64,000 bases of DNA from Calvatia gigantea (Eukaryota; Basidiomycota; Agaricomycetes; Agaricales; Lycoperdaceae): assembly GCA_025093985.1 (NCBI GenBank), contig JACAAK010000008.1:1488001-1552000 (forward strand), given 5' to 3'. Below the pieces are notes generated by a model. The model worked only from the letters and a program-made list of their open reading frames with translations. It ran no database searches and was not told the origin of the DNA. Positions 19,709 to 32,534 of the stretch are shown in pieces (position 1 is the first letter of the stretch; each line of letters starts with the position of its first letter). The translations under genes were made by a program, and so were the position numbers.

Positions 19709-22588
19709 ATAACATGCTCTTTACCCGAATTAACATATTCTAATATCGCCAATAGTATTACATACGATTCGAGTTTCTCTTCTATGCAATCCCGGTGTTT
19801 CAATCTATCTTAAAATCCGCCCCAGCAGCTTCGCGGCATACCAGCAGGTTATGTGACTCTGAGGACCTCTTCCTCATCGAGGTGCCATCAACGGCACTTA
19901 ACAGGCAGATATGGGTGAATGATCGCCAAATTTACTAATGCCTGAAATAGTAATACCATTCCCTTTTTCGGGTATGCCTGGCCAAAGAAGTGATTGTGAC
20001 GACGGCTATTCGGATGGCAGGAAAAGAGGTGGTTAAGCGGCTGGCACGTCCGGCAATGACTTTCGCTCTTCACCAGTTTTCTTAGCATGGGGGATAATCA
20101 TTCGAGAATTCTCATTGACACCGGTGGAGTCAGCTGCGTTCCCCCGAATCGTGGATCCTGTGCGGTTATGCAGGTACGATAGAAGCGTGAAACAACAAGT
20201 TGGCGCCAGCGCGAACTTGGTGCTTAGCTTTTGACTGGTATCAAGGATCGACGGAGGCCTCCTGTGGCAGGGCTGGTGGAGGAGTGTGAGAAGGAAGAGA
20301 TTGGAATGTGAAAGTTAGGCAAATTTTCCTGAGCTAATGCAACCTCTCAATCAAGGGTTGAAATGACTTACCATAGCTCGTGCGTAAGAGCTAGCACCGG
20401 AAGAACAAGGGTTGTTGCGTTCTTTTTGCAGAACATAAACGGGGACCCATGCCTGATCAACCACGTCGGGTAGTGTCCTGCTCCACATGTCGGGTGCTAA
20501 AAGCCTTTTAACATGTAGTGCATATGTAGTATCTGTGCTTCTCTGCTCCAAAATCACCTTGGAGCTTTGAGAGTTTGCGTTCCATATAATGGGGTTCTGC
20601 CCAGGGGGGAGTGACGGTGTGAGCCTTGAATAATTCCACTAGTGACATCAGAAAATATCTGTCTTTCTTAAAATAACTTAGGTTGACTTTAACTGGATTT
20701 TAAGTCATAATTAAGACAAACCTTCCTAAGTCATTCTAAGTGGGAATCAACTTTCAAAAATGACTCAAAAATGACTTGACAATTTTATTTTAATTGTTCA
20801 ACTAAGATTTCTTATGACCTACAGATACATTAATGCTCTGCATATCTTAAAATGACTTGGGGAAAATAGTTTTAAAGTCATTTTTGAGTATATTTTGTCA
20901 TAAGATACTTTAAATCAATTTAAGGTGAACAACTTTTGCTGATGCTACCGCCTGAAACTGCACAATGGAGTGGATTGGTTCCCGCGTCTTGTGCTCTGGT
21001 TTTACAGTGATCGGCCTGTTACTCCGAGTGCCTCGCCTTACCTCGAATGAACATATCACGCCGTGGGTTGAGTGACCATAGGTGCCAGATTACCGCGTAC
21101 GTGGCAAAGGTTGGACCTAGCCTCGGCCATCGCTTTCCTCTTCGTCTGAGAATTTCACATAATAATGTGCCCAAGTCGTGGGGGTTGCCTATTGTGTCTT
21201 TCAAAGTACGGGGACCAACGAAATGTGCTGGATTTTAAAATACGGGGCTTGGGGCAACTAGATCTGCGGGCTCATTACAGGCAATTTCGGGCAGCCGGAC
21301 AATCGCCAACGAGGTGATAAGAATACGCCCTCATGCCTCACATTTACGGGCGAACCATCAAGGACACGATGCAAAGAAACGATAGATAAGCACATACATT
21401 GATATACTATTAACAAGAATATCGAGTGTACAGAACAGTTGCAATATAGCAGACCACCTGTCATTTCGTAGTGTACACCCCCCCTTCGCCTTTTCAAGTC
21501 GTTACAAAGCAGGCATGGAAATGAAATACAACGAACGATCAGCGAGGTATGAGCGTATGGTATGCGCGTGGAATGGAATCCACTGCACTTTTGTTCCTCT
21601 GCCAACAAGAAAAAGAATCCCTCCATCTACTCCGCATCCACGTAGACAGGTACGACCAGACACAGACATGACCACGACCGGAAAGTGAGAACGCACAAAA
21701 TGAGAACGAACAGTCCACAAGCAAACACCACGTATGAAGCAGGAGTTAACCCTGGTGATCGGGTGACCAAGTAAAATCAAACGCCATTTGAGAATTAAAA
21801 CATATGAAGGTACAAGACTATCCCCGAGACAAAGAGGAACATAGGACTAATAAATGAACAGCAATAAATATCGCACCAAACGAGAAGGGAATTCCAAGAA
21901 CGGCCGATTGAAACCTAGAGATGGGACAAAAGCATGATATGCAGCGAGAGGTTGAGTTGCTGAGGATGAACGTGATATTTGGTTGGGGGTGGGGGCGGTA
22001 ACCGGTGCCGGGGGTCGGCCACCGCCAAGGGGGGTAAAGGAAGGGATGGGACATCGGCCAAGATGAAGGGCGATGCAGTTGAGTTAGGAACGTCATTGGG
22101 AGTCCTTGCGCAGTGGAAGCCGGTAAAGAGCGTATGGATGGGGCAGGGGTTGAGCAATGAAGGAGAGTGCCAGTATTGAATATCAGAAAAAGAAAGGAGT
22201 TCCAAGAGAAGGGACAGAATGTTGCCATGGTGGCGGAGCGTGTTCGAGTCCGACGGCGATATGTAAAATGGTACGAGAAGTGTGAGCGCGCTTTCACGTC
22301 CGGGCCAACACAACGTGATATTGCGATTGAGGGGAGATAAAACCGATAACACCGGAAATGACGGCCGGATACCAAAAAATTCGAGACGAGTGAGAAAGGA
22401 TCACAGAGAGAGACATGCTGGTGCCAATACATATATATGTCACATTTCGATGCCTGCGAAATCGTCTATCAGATTCTGTTCCAAGAACCAAATAAAATAT
22501 AAAATAACGCACTTTCAAGACAGATAAAAAATCCAATCCCAGTCTAATCCACAATATTAGTCACATTTACAATCAGACTATCCAGGAG
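19709..22588. other. Long gene-free region between convergent genes
   Basis: About 2.9 kb separates the GMC stop (+) from the stop of the RanBP2-finger gene (-). It holds the AT-rich fold-back repeat at 20646-20944. The part from about 21300 to 22588 could include a long 3' UTR of the gene on the minus strand; ORFs up to 204 aa there have no domain I recognise and odd composition, so I do not call them genes. Confidence 0.45.
20646..20944. repeat. AT-rich fold-back element, MITE-like
   Basis: A roughly 300 bp AT-rich island begins CATCAGAAAA and ends TTTTGCTGATG, so its ends are imperfect inverted repeats. Inside, ACTCAAAAATGACTT (20763-20777) is exactly complementary to AAGTCATTTTTGAGT (20875-20889), and CTTATGAC near 20812 pairs with GTCATAAG near 20898. 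The motif AAGTCAT/ATGACTT recurs about eight times on both strands. There is no ORF. This fits a non-autonomous DNA transposon (MITE); I could not find a convincing target duplication. Confidence 0.5.
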
Positions 22589-25500
22589 TCAAAGCGTCGG
22601 GGGCTTGGGCTGGTGGGGCTTCCGCCCGGAGCCAATCACACCAGGCCCAGAACTACCACCCATCAAGTCTTGTTGGTTCGGTAACGGAAATCCCAACAAA
22701 TTCTTACTCTCCTCTCCGTCCAATCTCCAGATATTTGATGGTTGTGTCGCTGACGAGGTTGATCCACCGTCAGAAGAACCCGCGACGGACCTCGACTCAC
22801 TCACACCTCGGATGCGGGGGAAGGTATGCCGTGAGTTCATGACCTGTTCGTACTCGTCTTCGAAGGGAAGGTCAGAGGAAACTGTGGTGGTGGCAGTCGA
22901 AGTGGGTGAAAGAGATGGGCTCTTCACGATGTCTTGGAGGAACGAGGGTAGTAAAGGGGCGGGGGTTTCAATCTTATGTTCGAGAGGCGGGGAGCGAGGG
23001 AGGGCAGGGGAGGGAGTGTGGCGTTGACGTTGCTGAAAATCGGGCGCCAGACCCTGAGGTTTATTAGGTCCGGTGGAATAAAGCGGCGAAGATTGACGGT
23101 GACCTGAAGTCTGATAAATTGGGCTCGAGGCCGTATATGGAGGTGACACCGGCGGTACTTGGATGTGACTAACAAACTGGCTCCCTAGTTGATTCTGCGA
23201 TTGTGACTTGTAAACGGTGCGATTCTGAGGCTGTGGTGCCAGCCTGTTATTGACCGCCTGAGATGGAAGGGGAGATCCTGATAATTCAAGGTAGGGTCGT
23301 CGGCCCATAGGCGGCGTCATAGAATCCGTTCGAGGAACGGGTTGCTGTGCCTGCGACATCAAATTATTTCCCACTGTATTCTGAGACAACTCTGTCTGAG
23401 CCAGGACTGATGTAAGGAGTGAGATCCTCTCGGCCTGCACGGCGGCGGAAATAGAGTCGCCATTTCCTTCAGCGTCTAAGACGAGGGTTGAATCAGAATT
23501 GGAGCATAAAGCTGTCCAGAAGTGACGCACATGGTAAACAGGTTTGGCATACTTTCCTCCTTCGCCAATTCAGATAATTACACTTCTTACAGATCCAATC
23601 GCCAGGTTGCTGGAAACGTCATGTAAGGATCAACGCCACACAAAATTACACGATGACCGTTCTAAAGACTTACATGAGAAATCGGACCCTTATTTCCCGT
23701 ATTAAGGATGGGCGGCTGCTGGTGTGCAATCAATATCAGACATGACAGGCTAGATCTGACACATACCGGAACGCCAGACAATCCGCTTGGGCGAATCTGT
23801 CCTTGCTCAGGGAATGGTTCATTGTCGGGCCAGTACATGATACAGGGTGACAGAGGATCACTTGAAATGTTTTGGACTCTGCCCCCAATGGCGAAGGCCC
23901 GTCCAGAGGGGGTCAGAAGCGGGTGCGCGGGCTTAGAAGGGCCAGAGACCTGAGGTTGATACCCCATTGGGCGGGAAGGCTGAGGCTGTGAAAAGCTACT
24001 GGGAAGGGAGGGTTGGTTGACTGGCATAGGAGAGCGAGAAGGTCCGGACAGGTTAGAAGGATTAGAAAACCTCGGAGAAGCAGCTGGGCGTTGTGCGATG
24101 CTGCTTGAGGACGAATAAAGCTGTTGGGGCTGTTGAGACTGTTGCTGCTGCTGTCCAGGCGAATTATTAGATGATTTGGGACATCCGCAACCTATGCAGG
24201 AGAGATTGCGCCTATGGAGAATCATGCAAGGAAAGTTATCGGTCAGCATGGTGTGCGGCAAGCAAGCCAACAGAGCGAGGCTGTGAGGATTATATACCCA
24301 CCCAAAGTTATGCGCGGCACAGTTTGGAGAAGGACATCTGGAAACGAAGGAACAGATCGAATTTAGTCACGAGTTGGATGAGAGGAATGGGCCGAGCGGA
24401 ATGTCTAAGCCGCCCGATCATCTTCTGTTAAGAGGATGGCCGACCAATACAGTGATCGAGCGGAAGGGTGATCGATGACGAAGGTGACTAAAGGGAAGTG
24501 GTGCAAAGAAATTGTTTCGGGAATGTTTACTCACATCCAGTCACCAAGTCTGAAGCTTGTCTTGGGATTAGGTGGATTGGTGGAGAGAGTGTAATATTCG
24601 GCAGGTGTCTGGGCACCAGGTTCCGCCACGAGAATGGTGGGAGAGGGGAAGAGGAGGTTTGGATGGGAGACTGAAACTCTCAGCATGGGGGAAGGATGGG
24701 AGAGGTGGATGACGGAACGGGAAGAAGGGAAGGGGGAGAGCTGGAGAGATGAGGGATTTGGAAGGTATGTAAGGAATTTGTTGAATGGTGGATACGTAAG
24801 GAGATGCTGAAATGGACTTACGGAAGGCCGCAAGACAAAGCGCTTGAGTTTATGAAACGGCTCTAAATCAGATTCGAGGGCGGTGGCGACAGCAAAGGGG
24901 AGTCCGGAGAGAGAGAGGGCAGCACAGGCCTGTATTTGTGAGAAGTTATATGTGAGCACATGAAGATAGGGACGACTGCCAGGGTAGAAAAATTAAAGAG
25001 AATATTTCCGCCAAGCACGGTGGAAAGGCTGTGGCACTGGAGAAGGGCCGCTAGTGCGCAAACGAGTCACATCTCACGTGACACAAATCAAAACGCGTCG
25101 GCAAAGAGATTAGGGGAGAGAGAGAAAGAAAAAAAAAAGGAAAAGGTAAAAAGAAAAAGGGAACCAGAGACATACGTCGTCGTGGGTGGAAAAGACCGCC
25201 CAGAGAACCAGTGGACCAGCTGTTGGATAGTCGTCTCTCACACCCCACAGACTGACGGGAATGGGCACATGTCCAAGGGAACGACCCCTAAGGGCCTGTG
25301 ACCAAAAGAAAGTTAGCATTTTCAGCGGTGGAACTAAGGCGACATCACAACCCAATGCACATACCAGGTGCGGAAAAAACACGGCCGACAGCATTGTTTC
25401 CGGGGACGGGGGCAAATTAAATAACTAACAAATAGATTGTTTGGTTCAGGAATCAAAACGGCTCCAACGGAGCAAGGTGCAGCCACTAACCCGGACGACG

Positions 25501-25742
25501 CGCGAGCGAGTGGCAAAAAAGGCATGGACTGCGGCCCTGATACTCTGGGCTGAAGGTGGGCGGGAGTCCGTGTCATCAACCGAGGAAGGAGAGCATGTTG
25601 AAGGTGGCTGGTGCTTGGGAAGAGAGGTATCTACGATGGAAGGCGACGCAGACTGGTGTTCAACGGTATCGTCAGCCAAGGTATCCGGACGGGTGATAGC
25701 GTCGTGTAACGGGGGCGATGGCCAGGAGGAGGTAGTAGCCAT
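22589..25742 (-). CDS. RanBP2-type zinc-finger RNA-binding protein, Nrp1-like
   Basis: Probable cytoplasmic or stress-granule RNA-binding protein, by analogy with fungal Nrp1 proteins that combine an RRM-like domain with RanBP2 fingers. The start at 25742 (MATTSSWPSPPLHD) has a strong context (CCACCGCCATGG). The N-terminal part, split by introns, reads LPPSPETMLSAVFFPHL, then SLGHVPIPVSLWGVRDDYP, then SGLPFAVATALESDLEPFHK, which I take as an RRM-like fold. Finger one spans two exons: RCPSPNCAAHNFG then RNLSCIGCGCP (near 24190-24320). Finger two is GDWICKKCNYLNWRRRKVC plus QTC (near 23540-23610), matching WxCx2C...Cx2C. Both bind single-stranded RNA in this family. The rest is Q/S/P-rich and probably disordered. 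Stop TGA at 22589-22591. The domains are firm; the exact RRM exons are less so. Confidence 0.75.
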
Positions 25743-26674
25743 GGCGGTGGGTGAGGAGGGAGAGGGCAAGATAGGAATGGAAAGGGGGTACTTATTTGAA
25801 GGCTGGAGGACGATCGCAGCCTGGCGGGGAGTCACAACTGTCGGCTGTCGATTCCGGTCGTCTTAAGGGTTGCGTTCCCTCCATACAAATAATAATCCTA
25901 TTCCGCTCGCGTGGCCCCCCGTCGTCCGTACCTCGTTGTTGGATCTCAGATCCCACTTCAATATTGCCTTGTCTCCCCTATTTCCGCTATTGTCTACTGG
26001 CCTGCTGTTGCCCAGTCGTCCGACTCTCTGCTCCTTCAGCGCACAAGACACCGACAGTCAATGCTTGGACCATACTTCCAACGGTCCACCGGCGCCCGAA
26101 TCCGACACGGACCTGTCAATCCAATACTTAGCCAAAACACCAATCAAACCTGAACTTCTTCCGACCTTTCTTACCTTTCAACAATCTGCGAACCAGTTCC
26201 GCTTTTAGTGTCAAATCAAATTAGTTACATACGCTACTCGTTATTCACTTGGCGATCTAAAATAACCCCCTTCATCTCGCTTATTCCTCTTCTCGCAATA
26301 GACCGCAGGTGCAATTCCCAGGGAAAATAAGTTATGAATAAGTGTGTTTAACGTACCCGCCTCCCCAAGGATTGCCTCTGAGCATCCCAAGCATGAAATC
26401 CTGCGAGGTGAACAGGTACAGAGAGGCCGCCGAAATTCCCTTCCCCAGGCGTCAGAATTTGCTGCTCAGGATAGCAACCAGGGCCAAAATAACACCAGAT
26501 GATATTCCCAAGAATGGGACAGCGGCGTCCAACCTGCCTCGTGCCCTTTACCTTGACATCAAGCCCCGCAATTAAGAGCGCCGATGACTCCTGTCATCAT
26601 GGGCGCATCACGTCTCCTTGGTCCACCAACCACCACGTCCAACGTCCAACTGCAACCCAAAAGATCCATCAACC
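25743..26674. promoter_or_regulatory. Intergenic region between two minus-strand genes
   Basis: About 930 bp holds the promoter of the RanBP2-finger gene (start 25742) and the 3' end of the helicase gene (stop 26675). Open frames here on the plus strand are short and show no domain. I see no TATA box close to 25742. Confidence 0.4.
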
Positions 26675-29600
26675 CTACAATCGCTTCCCAACCATCTCCC
26701 TTCGCAGATTCCCATACAACGTCCGATTAAGCTTGTCCCCAACCAGCTTAAGCACCAATCCTTCTCGTGCCAGCCACTCTGCATATCTTTTCCACGACTC
26801 TGCTCCTTTTCCTCCACTCTTCCCCACGCCGGGAACTGTAGGGGTCCCAGGCCCACTGATTGTTCGCAGACTCCCCACAACGAAAAGCCCTCGCTTAGCT
26901 CTCGTCAATCCCACATTCAACCGTCTCCGATCCGCCAAAAACCCAATATTCCCACTGTCGTTGTTCCTAACCGTCGAAAAGACGATCACTTCCTTCTCTC
27001 TTCCTTCAAACCCATCAACTGTCTTTACTTCCACACCATCCATTTCCCGGTACCGTTGATTCCCGAGGACCTCTTGAAATCGTGTCCGGTACCTTTCATC
27101 TGTTGTCAATAACCGCGTAAGGAGATTGATTTGCGCGACGTAGGGTGCAATGACCCCAATATCCTGGCCCCGGAGTTTCTACCATAATCCAAGCTAAATC
27201 AGCGATCCAAATAGAAAAGAAGCCTTCTGAAACTCACCGGATTATGAAGCAACAAATCTTCCACTAGGCTCACAACGATCTGTGCTTCGTGATGGTTCAC
27301 TCTACTCCTGCCGCTCATGGATTCATACCCAAAATGGTCTAAGAAGATCACAGACGGCCGCCATCGCTGCCCTTCTTCCGCGGCTCCGTCTTGCAACAGA
27401 TGCGTTGTGGATAGCGGTGGTTCTAGGCCACCTATTACATTGCCTTCCTGGTCTTTGGTTCCATCTTGAATTGAGTTGTTATAAAACTCCCAAGAAGGGA
27501 AGTGGGATATATCGGGATGCATTCGATATTGGATATCCAACATGACAGAAGGCACAACTAATAATACGTTGAAAGAGTTGATGTCAATTTCTGCTCAATC
27601 AAACGTAAAATTGGAGTACTTACTACCTTCCTCTGTCAACCTTTCAAATAAGCTGACACCCAAACCCTGTGACTGCGCTTCTTGACTGACAATGACCGGT
27701 GGTAATTGCTTATGATCTCCAATCAAAGCCAGATGCCGTGACTATACATCCCGACATTCAACAAACCCGCCAGCCGTCAGCAAACGACGCAAATATTCAT
27801 TTACCGGTTGTTTTCAATAACGAAAGCCCAGTCAATAGATCAATGTCCAAGAAATCAATTAGGGTGCCGCTCGTGTGAGTCGGGCGAGGGACTCACCCCT
27901 TTCATAATCGGAATTAGAGTTGCAGGCTCCGTGGACATCGAAGCTTCATCAACAAACACAACGGGGAAATCGGAGACGTTCAATGCAATACTCGCAGAAG
28001 TAATACACGTTGTGCAAACCTAGGCCGAAAATAAACATGATCGGCACTTCACTTCAGGGTAAGGTCCGCACAAAAGCAAACCCCGTAGTAAGATGAAACA
28101 CTTACGATATCCACGGATTTGACAATGTCATGCAACATCTCCTGCTGCAACCCATATACCTTGCCCTTGAGTTGTGTTTGCTGTCTATCCTTCATAGCCA
28201 TCATCTTGTACATGTTTTCTGCCCGTTGCTTTAAAGCTTTGCTCGTGCTTCCCGTTTCCAGTTTCCTAAGCGCTTCCGAAAGTCGAGCGCCCAACTGGTC
28301 AACCTCTGTTTCCAGTCTCCCAAGATTGGCGAGAGTCTCGACACAAAGTGGCTGAAGGGGGTGGTTCATTAGGAGATAGTCGAGTGAATAATCGCGAAGG
28401 GAAGGTCGAATTCGAGAACCGAAGCCCACACGTAAGGGTTTCAGCCCTGCTTTCACGAACCCCTCCACAAGGTTGTCAACGGCGACGTTGGTGTACGTGC
28501 AGACCAGAAGTGGGTGAGGAACTTCGAAATGACCCTATCTCATCGTAAGGATGGAACTGCAGGAATCTTGTGAAAATAGACCTACCTTCAGAAGTTTGAT
28601 CGTCTCAATAATGGTCTTGGTTTTACCCGTTCCAGGAGGCTAACGGTATCGATGAGCACCTGCTACTCCGGGGGATGAAATTAACGTGGAAGATTCACCC
28701 CTTGTATTAAACTTATTCGTTTGCCAATCATCGTCGCCATCGCCTTAATTTGAGATTTATTCAGGGAGGGGAGATGAGGATCGCCTTCTATGACCAGGGG
28801 ATCATCACTTGAATACCTCTCAGCCCAACTATGGATGCGCATATCATCCTTGAATACGCCCTCGAACTCCTTGGGCGAGAACTCCCTCACGCCATGTGAA
28901 AGGGCGTCTTTGGGATAGGAGACGTCATCCGAAGCCTGTAACGCATGAAAGTCGCGTTTGTACGCAATCCTTGCAGGATCTTCTGATCGTAGCAAAATGT
29001 CCCTGAGGCTTGTGCCAAGAAGGATATACTCCTGGTCATCGGATTGTGGCAGTTGTTCAACATGGTTCGCATCATAATGGAGAGACGATATAGCCTTCCG
29101 CATCCTTTCAAAAATGAGGTTGGTGCGGTCAACGTCAAGTCGCCAAGGGCCTTCAATCTCAAAATTAGAAGGGAAACAGATTTTGAGTTGTGTTTTAGTG
29201 CGTTCAATGATAGAGCCTTTGTACGGCGTCTCGTCCAGCGGGTCGACTCTGGACACTAGAACCTGCATGCCGTGTCTGTAAAAATCTAAGTTAATGTCGC
29301 CCGCATATATAGAGCATATACATACTCGAGTTTAAGGTTCTCGGGGAGAATTATACCTGGACCGAGTTGAAACGCGGCGACGGGCTTGCCATACTGGTTG
29401 GCTTTGCACCAGTATGCTGAAAGGTCTGTTAAGCAATATCCTTCCGCCTTCAGCCGCTCAAGTGACCAAGTCGCCAATCGCTCGAGTATATCATTACGGC
29501 TTTCAGCTTCTTCGCTGTCTAGCAAAGGCATGAAACTACCGCATATAGTCAGACTTGAAAGCCGATTCAACGATGGGATAGTATACACACTGTTTTTGGT

Positions 29601-30622
29601 AGCTCTCTATCGCATCGAAATAAGCGTCTCCGGGTTGTGTAGGCTCCAGTGAAGGTATCTTCCGTTTGGGATATCTCTTCCTTTTACCTGGCGTGGAAAA
29701 CGCGAACCCAGCACGGGAAGGCGCGCGTTTCCTCCAATCAAAGCGGGGTGGTTGGAAAGGCTCATCAAGACCATTCCACCCAGATGAAACCCAGGCCTCA
29801 GAATCGCTGGGCCCATCGGGCTGCAACCATGCTCCTTCTGCGGCGACCAAAAGGTCATTGTTGGGCGCCGAAGCGACTCCTATGTTCTCGTGGGTATACG
29901 ATGCATATGGGTTACGCTGCACAGCAGAATATGGATGCTGGAGTAGGTGTGAGTGGGTATAGAACCTCCTCGGACATTGCTGACTGTAAACATATTGCCG
30001 AATGCGCAGGTCAGACATGTGCTGGGATGGCCTTGCGCCTAAAGGTAGAAGTTGTCGGGAAGCAGATGAGGCTTTGTGTGTGACTTGTACATTATCGAGG
30101 TCTATGAGGGCCGCTCTAAGGCAAAGCCTGGAAGAAGGAAAGAGTGACGCCAGGATAAAAGACACTGCGTGAAAGAGGCTACTGCCATCAAGGGCTCCTT
30201 CAATTTCGAAATTACTGTCTGAAATTCACGATCACATGATCCAGGGACGTCGTCCAAGAAATGAATATGCCGGGCCGAGAGGTCGATAAACCTATGATTC
30301 ATCATGCATCCGCTTTGTACCAATCCGAGTCTTTAAAATACCTCTACAACCCGTTGTAATCCTTTAGTTTAGCCCAGTCCACGACATTGTGAAAGGCGCT
30401 TGCGTCGTCAAGAAGCACCCCCCTCAGCTCCCCGACCTTTGCCCAGCCCATTTTGATATATTCCCCTTGCTGTATTGACCACGTCATGTCCCGCACATTC
30501 GGATTGCTTGAAGACTCGACGATTTCTTTCATATTTCTTTCGATAGTTTCGAGATCCAGTTCGGGTAGATCGGTTTCTACTTGCGTCCACCGTCGCCGAG
30601 AGGGACATGGTCTGTTTTTCAT
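26675..30622 (-). CDS. Superfamily 1 helicase, UPF1/SMUBP2 (Hcs1)-like
   Basis: ATP-dependent DNA or RNA helicase. In minus-strand order: LPSLNKSQIKAMATMIGKR (Q-motif region), Walker A PPGTGKTKTIIETIKLLK (near 28630), CTYTNVAVDNLVEG (motif Ia), VVFVDEASMSTEPATLIP (motif II, DEAS), ALIGDHKQLPPVIVSQEAQS (motif III), IQYRMHPDISHFPS (motif IV), then IGVIAPYVAQINLL, VKTVDGFEGREKEVIVFST and LNVGLTRAKRGLFVVG (motifs V-VI). These are typical of the SF1B family with UPF1, SMUBP2 and SDE3. Stop TAG at 26675-26677. A GIILPENLKLE region upstream of the ATPase resembles the beta-barrel insert of SMUBP2/Hcs1. The N-terminus (about 29540-30622) is uncertain: in-frame splicing joins WAKLKDYNG to FIDLSARHIHFLDDVP, and an RRFYTHSH stretch lies further on. 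I recognise no domain there. The start at 30622 is tentative. Confidence 0.75.
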
Positions 30623-31379
30623 CAGTCAAATGCTGATGGGGTCTTGATGTAGGATGTCATGTGGCCTGCCGCTCGTCATACGAAGAGACGAAAGTGTAAA
30701 AAAAAGACCGTGGGGAAGTAACCTCCACAGCCAGCCTCAAGCGGTAATTCCAGGAACGGTCCGCCAAGGGAGGCAGACAACGTTTACAGCCCACTCACTA
30801 CAAAACTTGGCCCCTCAAAGTAAGGAAATCAACATTCATCTCAAACTAAATTTTGTGACCCAATATACAAATCTCTAGACTTCCATTCGAGGTTACAACT
30901 TTTTCTGAGTGCCGAAAACTTAGTTCAGAATAATACCCATCAAAGCATCAGTAAATCAAAATAGTACCGTGTGAAAATCTACAAGTCCTACTTGCCCCGC
31001 CATAAAACACTGCAAATATACGTCCGCGAAGTAGATTAGGTACCACAAAATTTCGAGTTTAGCCTGAGTATAACAAGTCTTTCTAACAGACTATGGGAAC
31101 TGGGCATTGAGTGTGTAAATATCGTACCACATCGGTAGATCGAAGGCAGTAAAATTGAGGTTGGAGTAGCTTGCTCCGGAGTGCAGTTCAAGTGCGTATC
31201 TCCCCGTGGAACGGAGTAATTACGCCAGGGAGTATTTCAACTATCATACTGAAGCCCAGGTGTACTGGGCTGAATACTTGTGAAGGGAAATCTTCAATAT
31301 AATATATATTAGATTATGACTGGGAAATAACGAGGTTGGTTTGATGGATAGTCCGTCACGGAGTCCCAGGACCCCGGGT
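30623..31379. other. Gene-free region between helicase and F-box genes
   Basis: About 760 bp with moderately AT-rich stretches (for example near 31300-31310). It should contain the helicase promoter and the 3' UTR of the F-box gene. I see no coding sequence, repeat or RNA gene. Confidence 0.4.
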
Positions 31380-32534
31380 TCATCTCAGAATATGGCAGGT
31401 GCTCATCAAAAAACAGACCATGTCCCTCTCGGCGACGGTATGCGTCGCCATAGTATGTCTCGATGACAGGTCGTAAAAGAAATCGAAGAAATATGTTTCA
31501 GCGAGGCGTGGTATAGCGAAGAATCTGTTTAGGAGAGCCATTGGAAATTTTGAGTCACGCAGCCTGAAATACCGCAGGCTATGGTTACTGCCACCGAGAA
31601 AATGGAAAAGTGGAGAGTATAAATGGAGCAGCTGCTCGGATAAACCATCGTTTTCGCAACGAAGGCAGAATGCCCGGAGGTTCGGGCAATCAAACACTGG
31701 AAGCATAAGATATACTTCGCAAGGCCCAGCCACGGTGAAGCCCTTGAGATTCGGCAAGGGAATGGATTTCGGCAAAGCCAGCGGGTTGACTTCGGAACGG
31801 GAGCTCAAGTGAAGGGTGACGAGCGAAGTACAGAGTGTAAGCAATTGCGTGATCTCTTCCCATGCTAGACTCGAGCTCAACTCCAGATAGGTGAGTTGTT
31901 GTAGTGGGAAATAGGTAAGGGGTTGCAACTCTCCCCACCATCTGCAACGAAGCCGCCGAAGGGCTGGCGTTTTCCCCAAAGCAGATGTAACTTGTCCGGC
32001 AAGGTCACACGACATCGTGAAGTCAATTTTTTCTAGCCGCCGCGCTTCAGCGAATGCTAACGTAGTTAGAAAGCTGCCAATGAGGCTGCCAAGAGATAGC
32101 CTGTCAATATTAAGCGTTTCGAAGCGATCCATATGTCGGGAAAGTGCTTCTCCAACTCTATCAAGATACGGGACCAGGACATCGAGAGAGATAGAGTCCG
32201 CTTCCCGCACTCCTTCCTCGATCCTAATATTAATCAAGAGGTTTTGTGACCTCTCCAGACAAGGACCAAGGTATGGGACGGGAGGGTGAATGTTCTCTAT
32301 GTCGAGAGAAATTTCAGTCCAGAGCTGTGGACACGACCGGGCGACGTCCCTCCATTTGAGAGACACCGAGCTCAGTAGTTTCTGACGTTTATAGAAGGAA
32401 AACTCGAGGCTATGGATGAATATTTCATTGAGGATTTCAATTGGAAGAGAATCAATCGAGGTTTGAGTTAAAGACCTATGCGGCACTTGGTGAGCGCCAG
32501 GCAGAGGCTCTGCTAAGTCCATAGCTACCAACAT
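31380..32534 (-). CDS. F-box protein with leucine-rich C-terminal region
   Basis: An intronless 384 aa protein. The F-box lies near residues 25-75 (SLPIEILNEIFIHSLEF, then LSSVSLKWRDVARSCPQLW), the usual Agaricomycete pattern. The remainder has repeated leucine-rich segments (ALRRLRCRWWGELQPL, LQQLTYLELSSSLAW, LVTLHLSSRSEV, PNLKGFTVAG), which suggest a degenerate LRR substrate-binding surface. Such proteins recruit substrates to SCF ubiquitin ligases through Skp1. The frame is open upstream to a TTG at 32573; the first ATG is at 32534 (MLVAMDLAEPL) and a second at 32522 would also serve. Large, fast-diversifying families of such proteins are common in mushrooms, so the substrate cannot be inferred. 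Confidence 0.85.
   Translation of the reverse strand: MLVAMDLAEPLPGAHQVPHRSLTQTSIDSLPIEILNEIFIHSLEFSFYKRQKLLSSVSLKWRDVARSCPQLWTEISLDIENIHPPVPYLGPCLERSQNLLINIRIEEGVREADSISLDVLVPYLDRVGEALSRHMDRFETLNIDRLSLGSLIGSFLTTLAFAEARRLEKIDFTMSCDLAGQVTSALGKTPALRRLRCRWWGELQPLTYFPLQQLTYLELSSSLAWEEITQLLTLCTSLVTLHLSSRSEVNPLALPKSIPLPNLKGFTVAGPCEVYLMLPVFDCPNLRAFCLRCENDGLSEQLLHLYSPLFHFLGGSNHSLRYFRLRDSKFPMALLNRFFAIPRLAETYFFDFFYDLSSRHTMATHTVAERDMVCFLMSTCHILR

Noticed and set aside
21818..22432. 204-codon minus-strand ORF
   Set aside because: No domain, no splice continuity, composition unlike a folded protein, and two other overlapping frames are also open.
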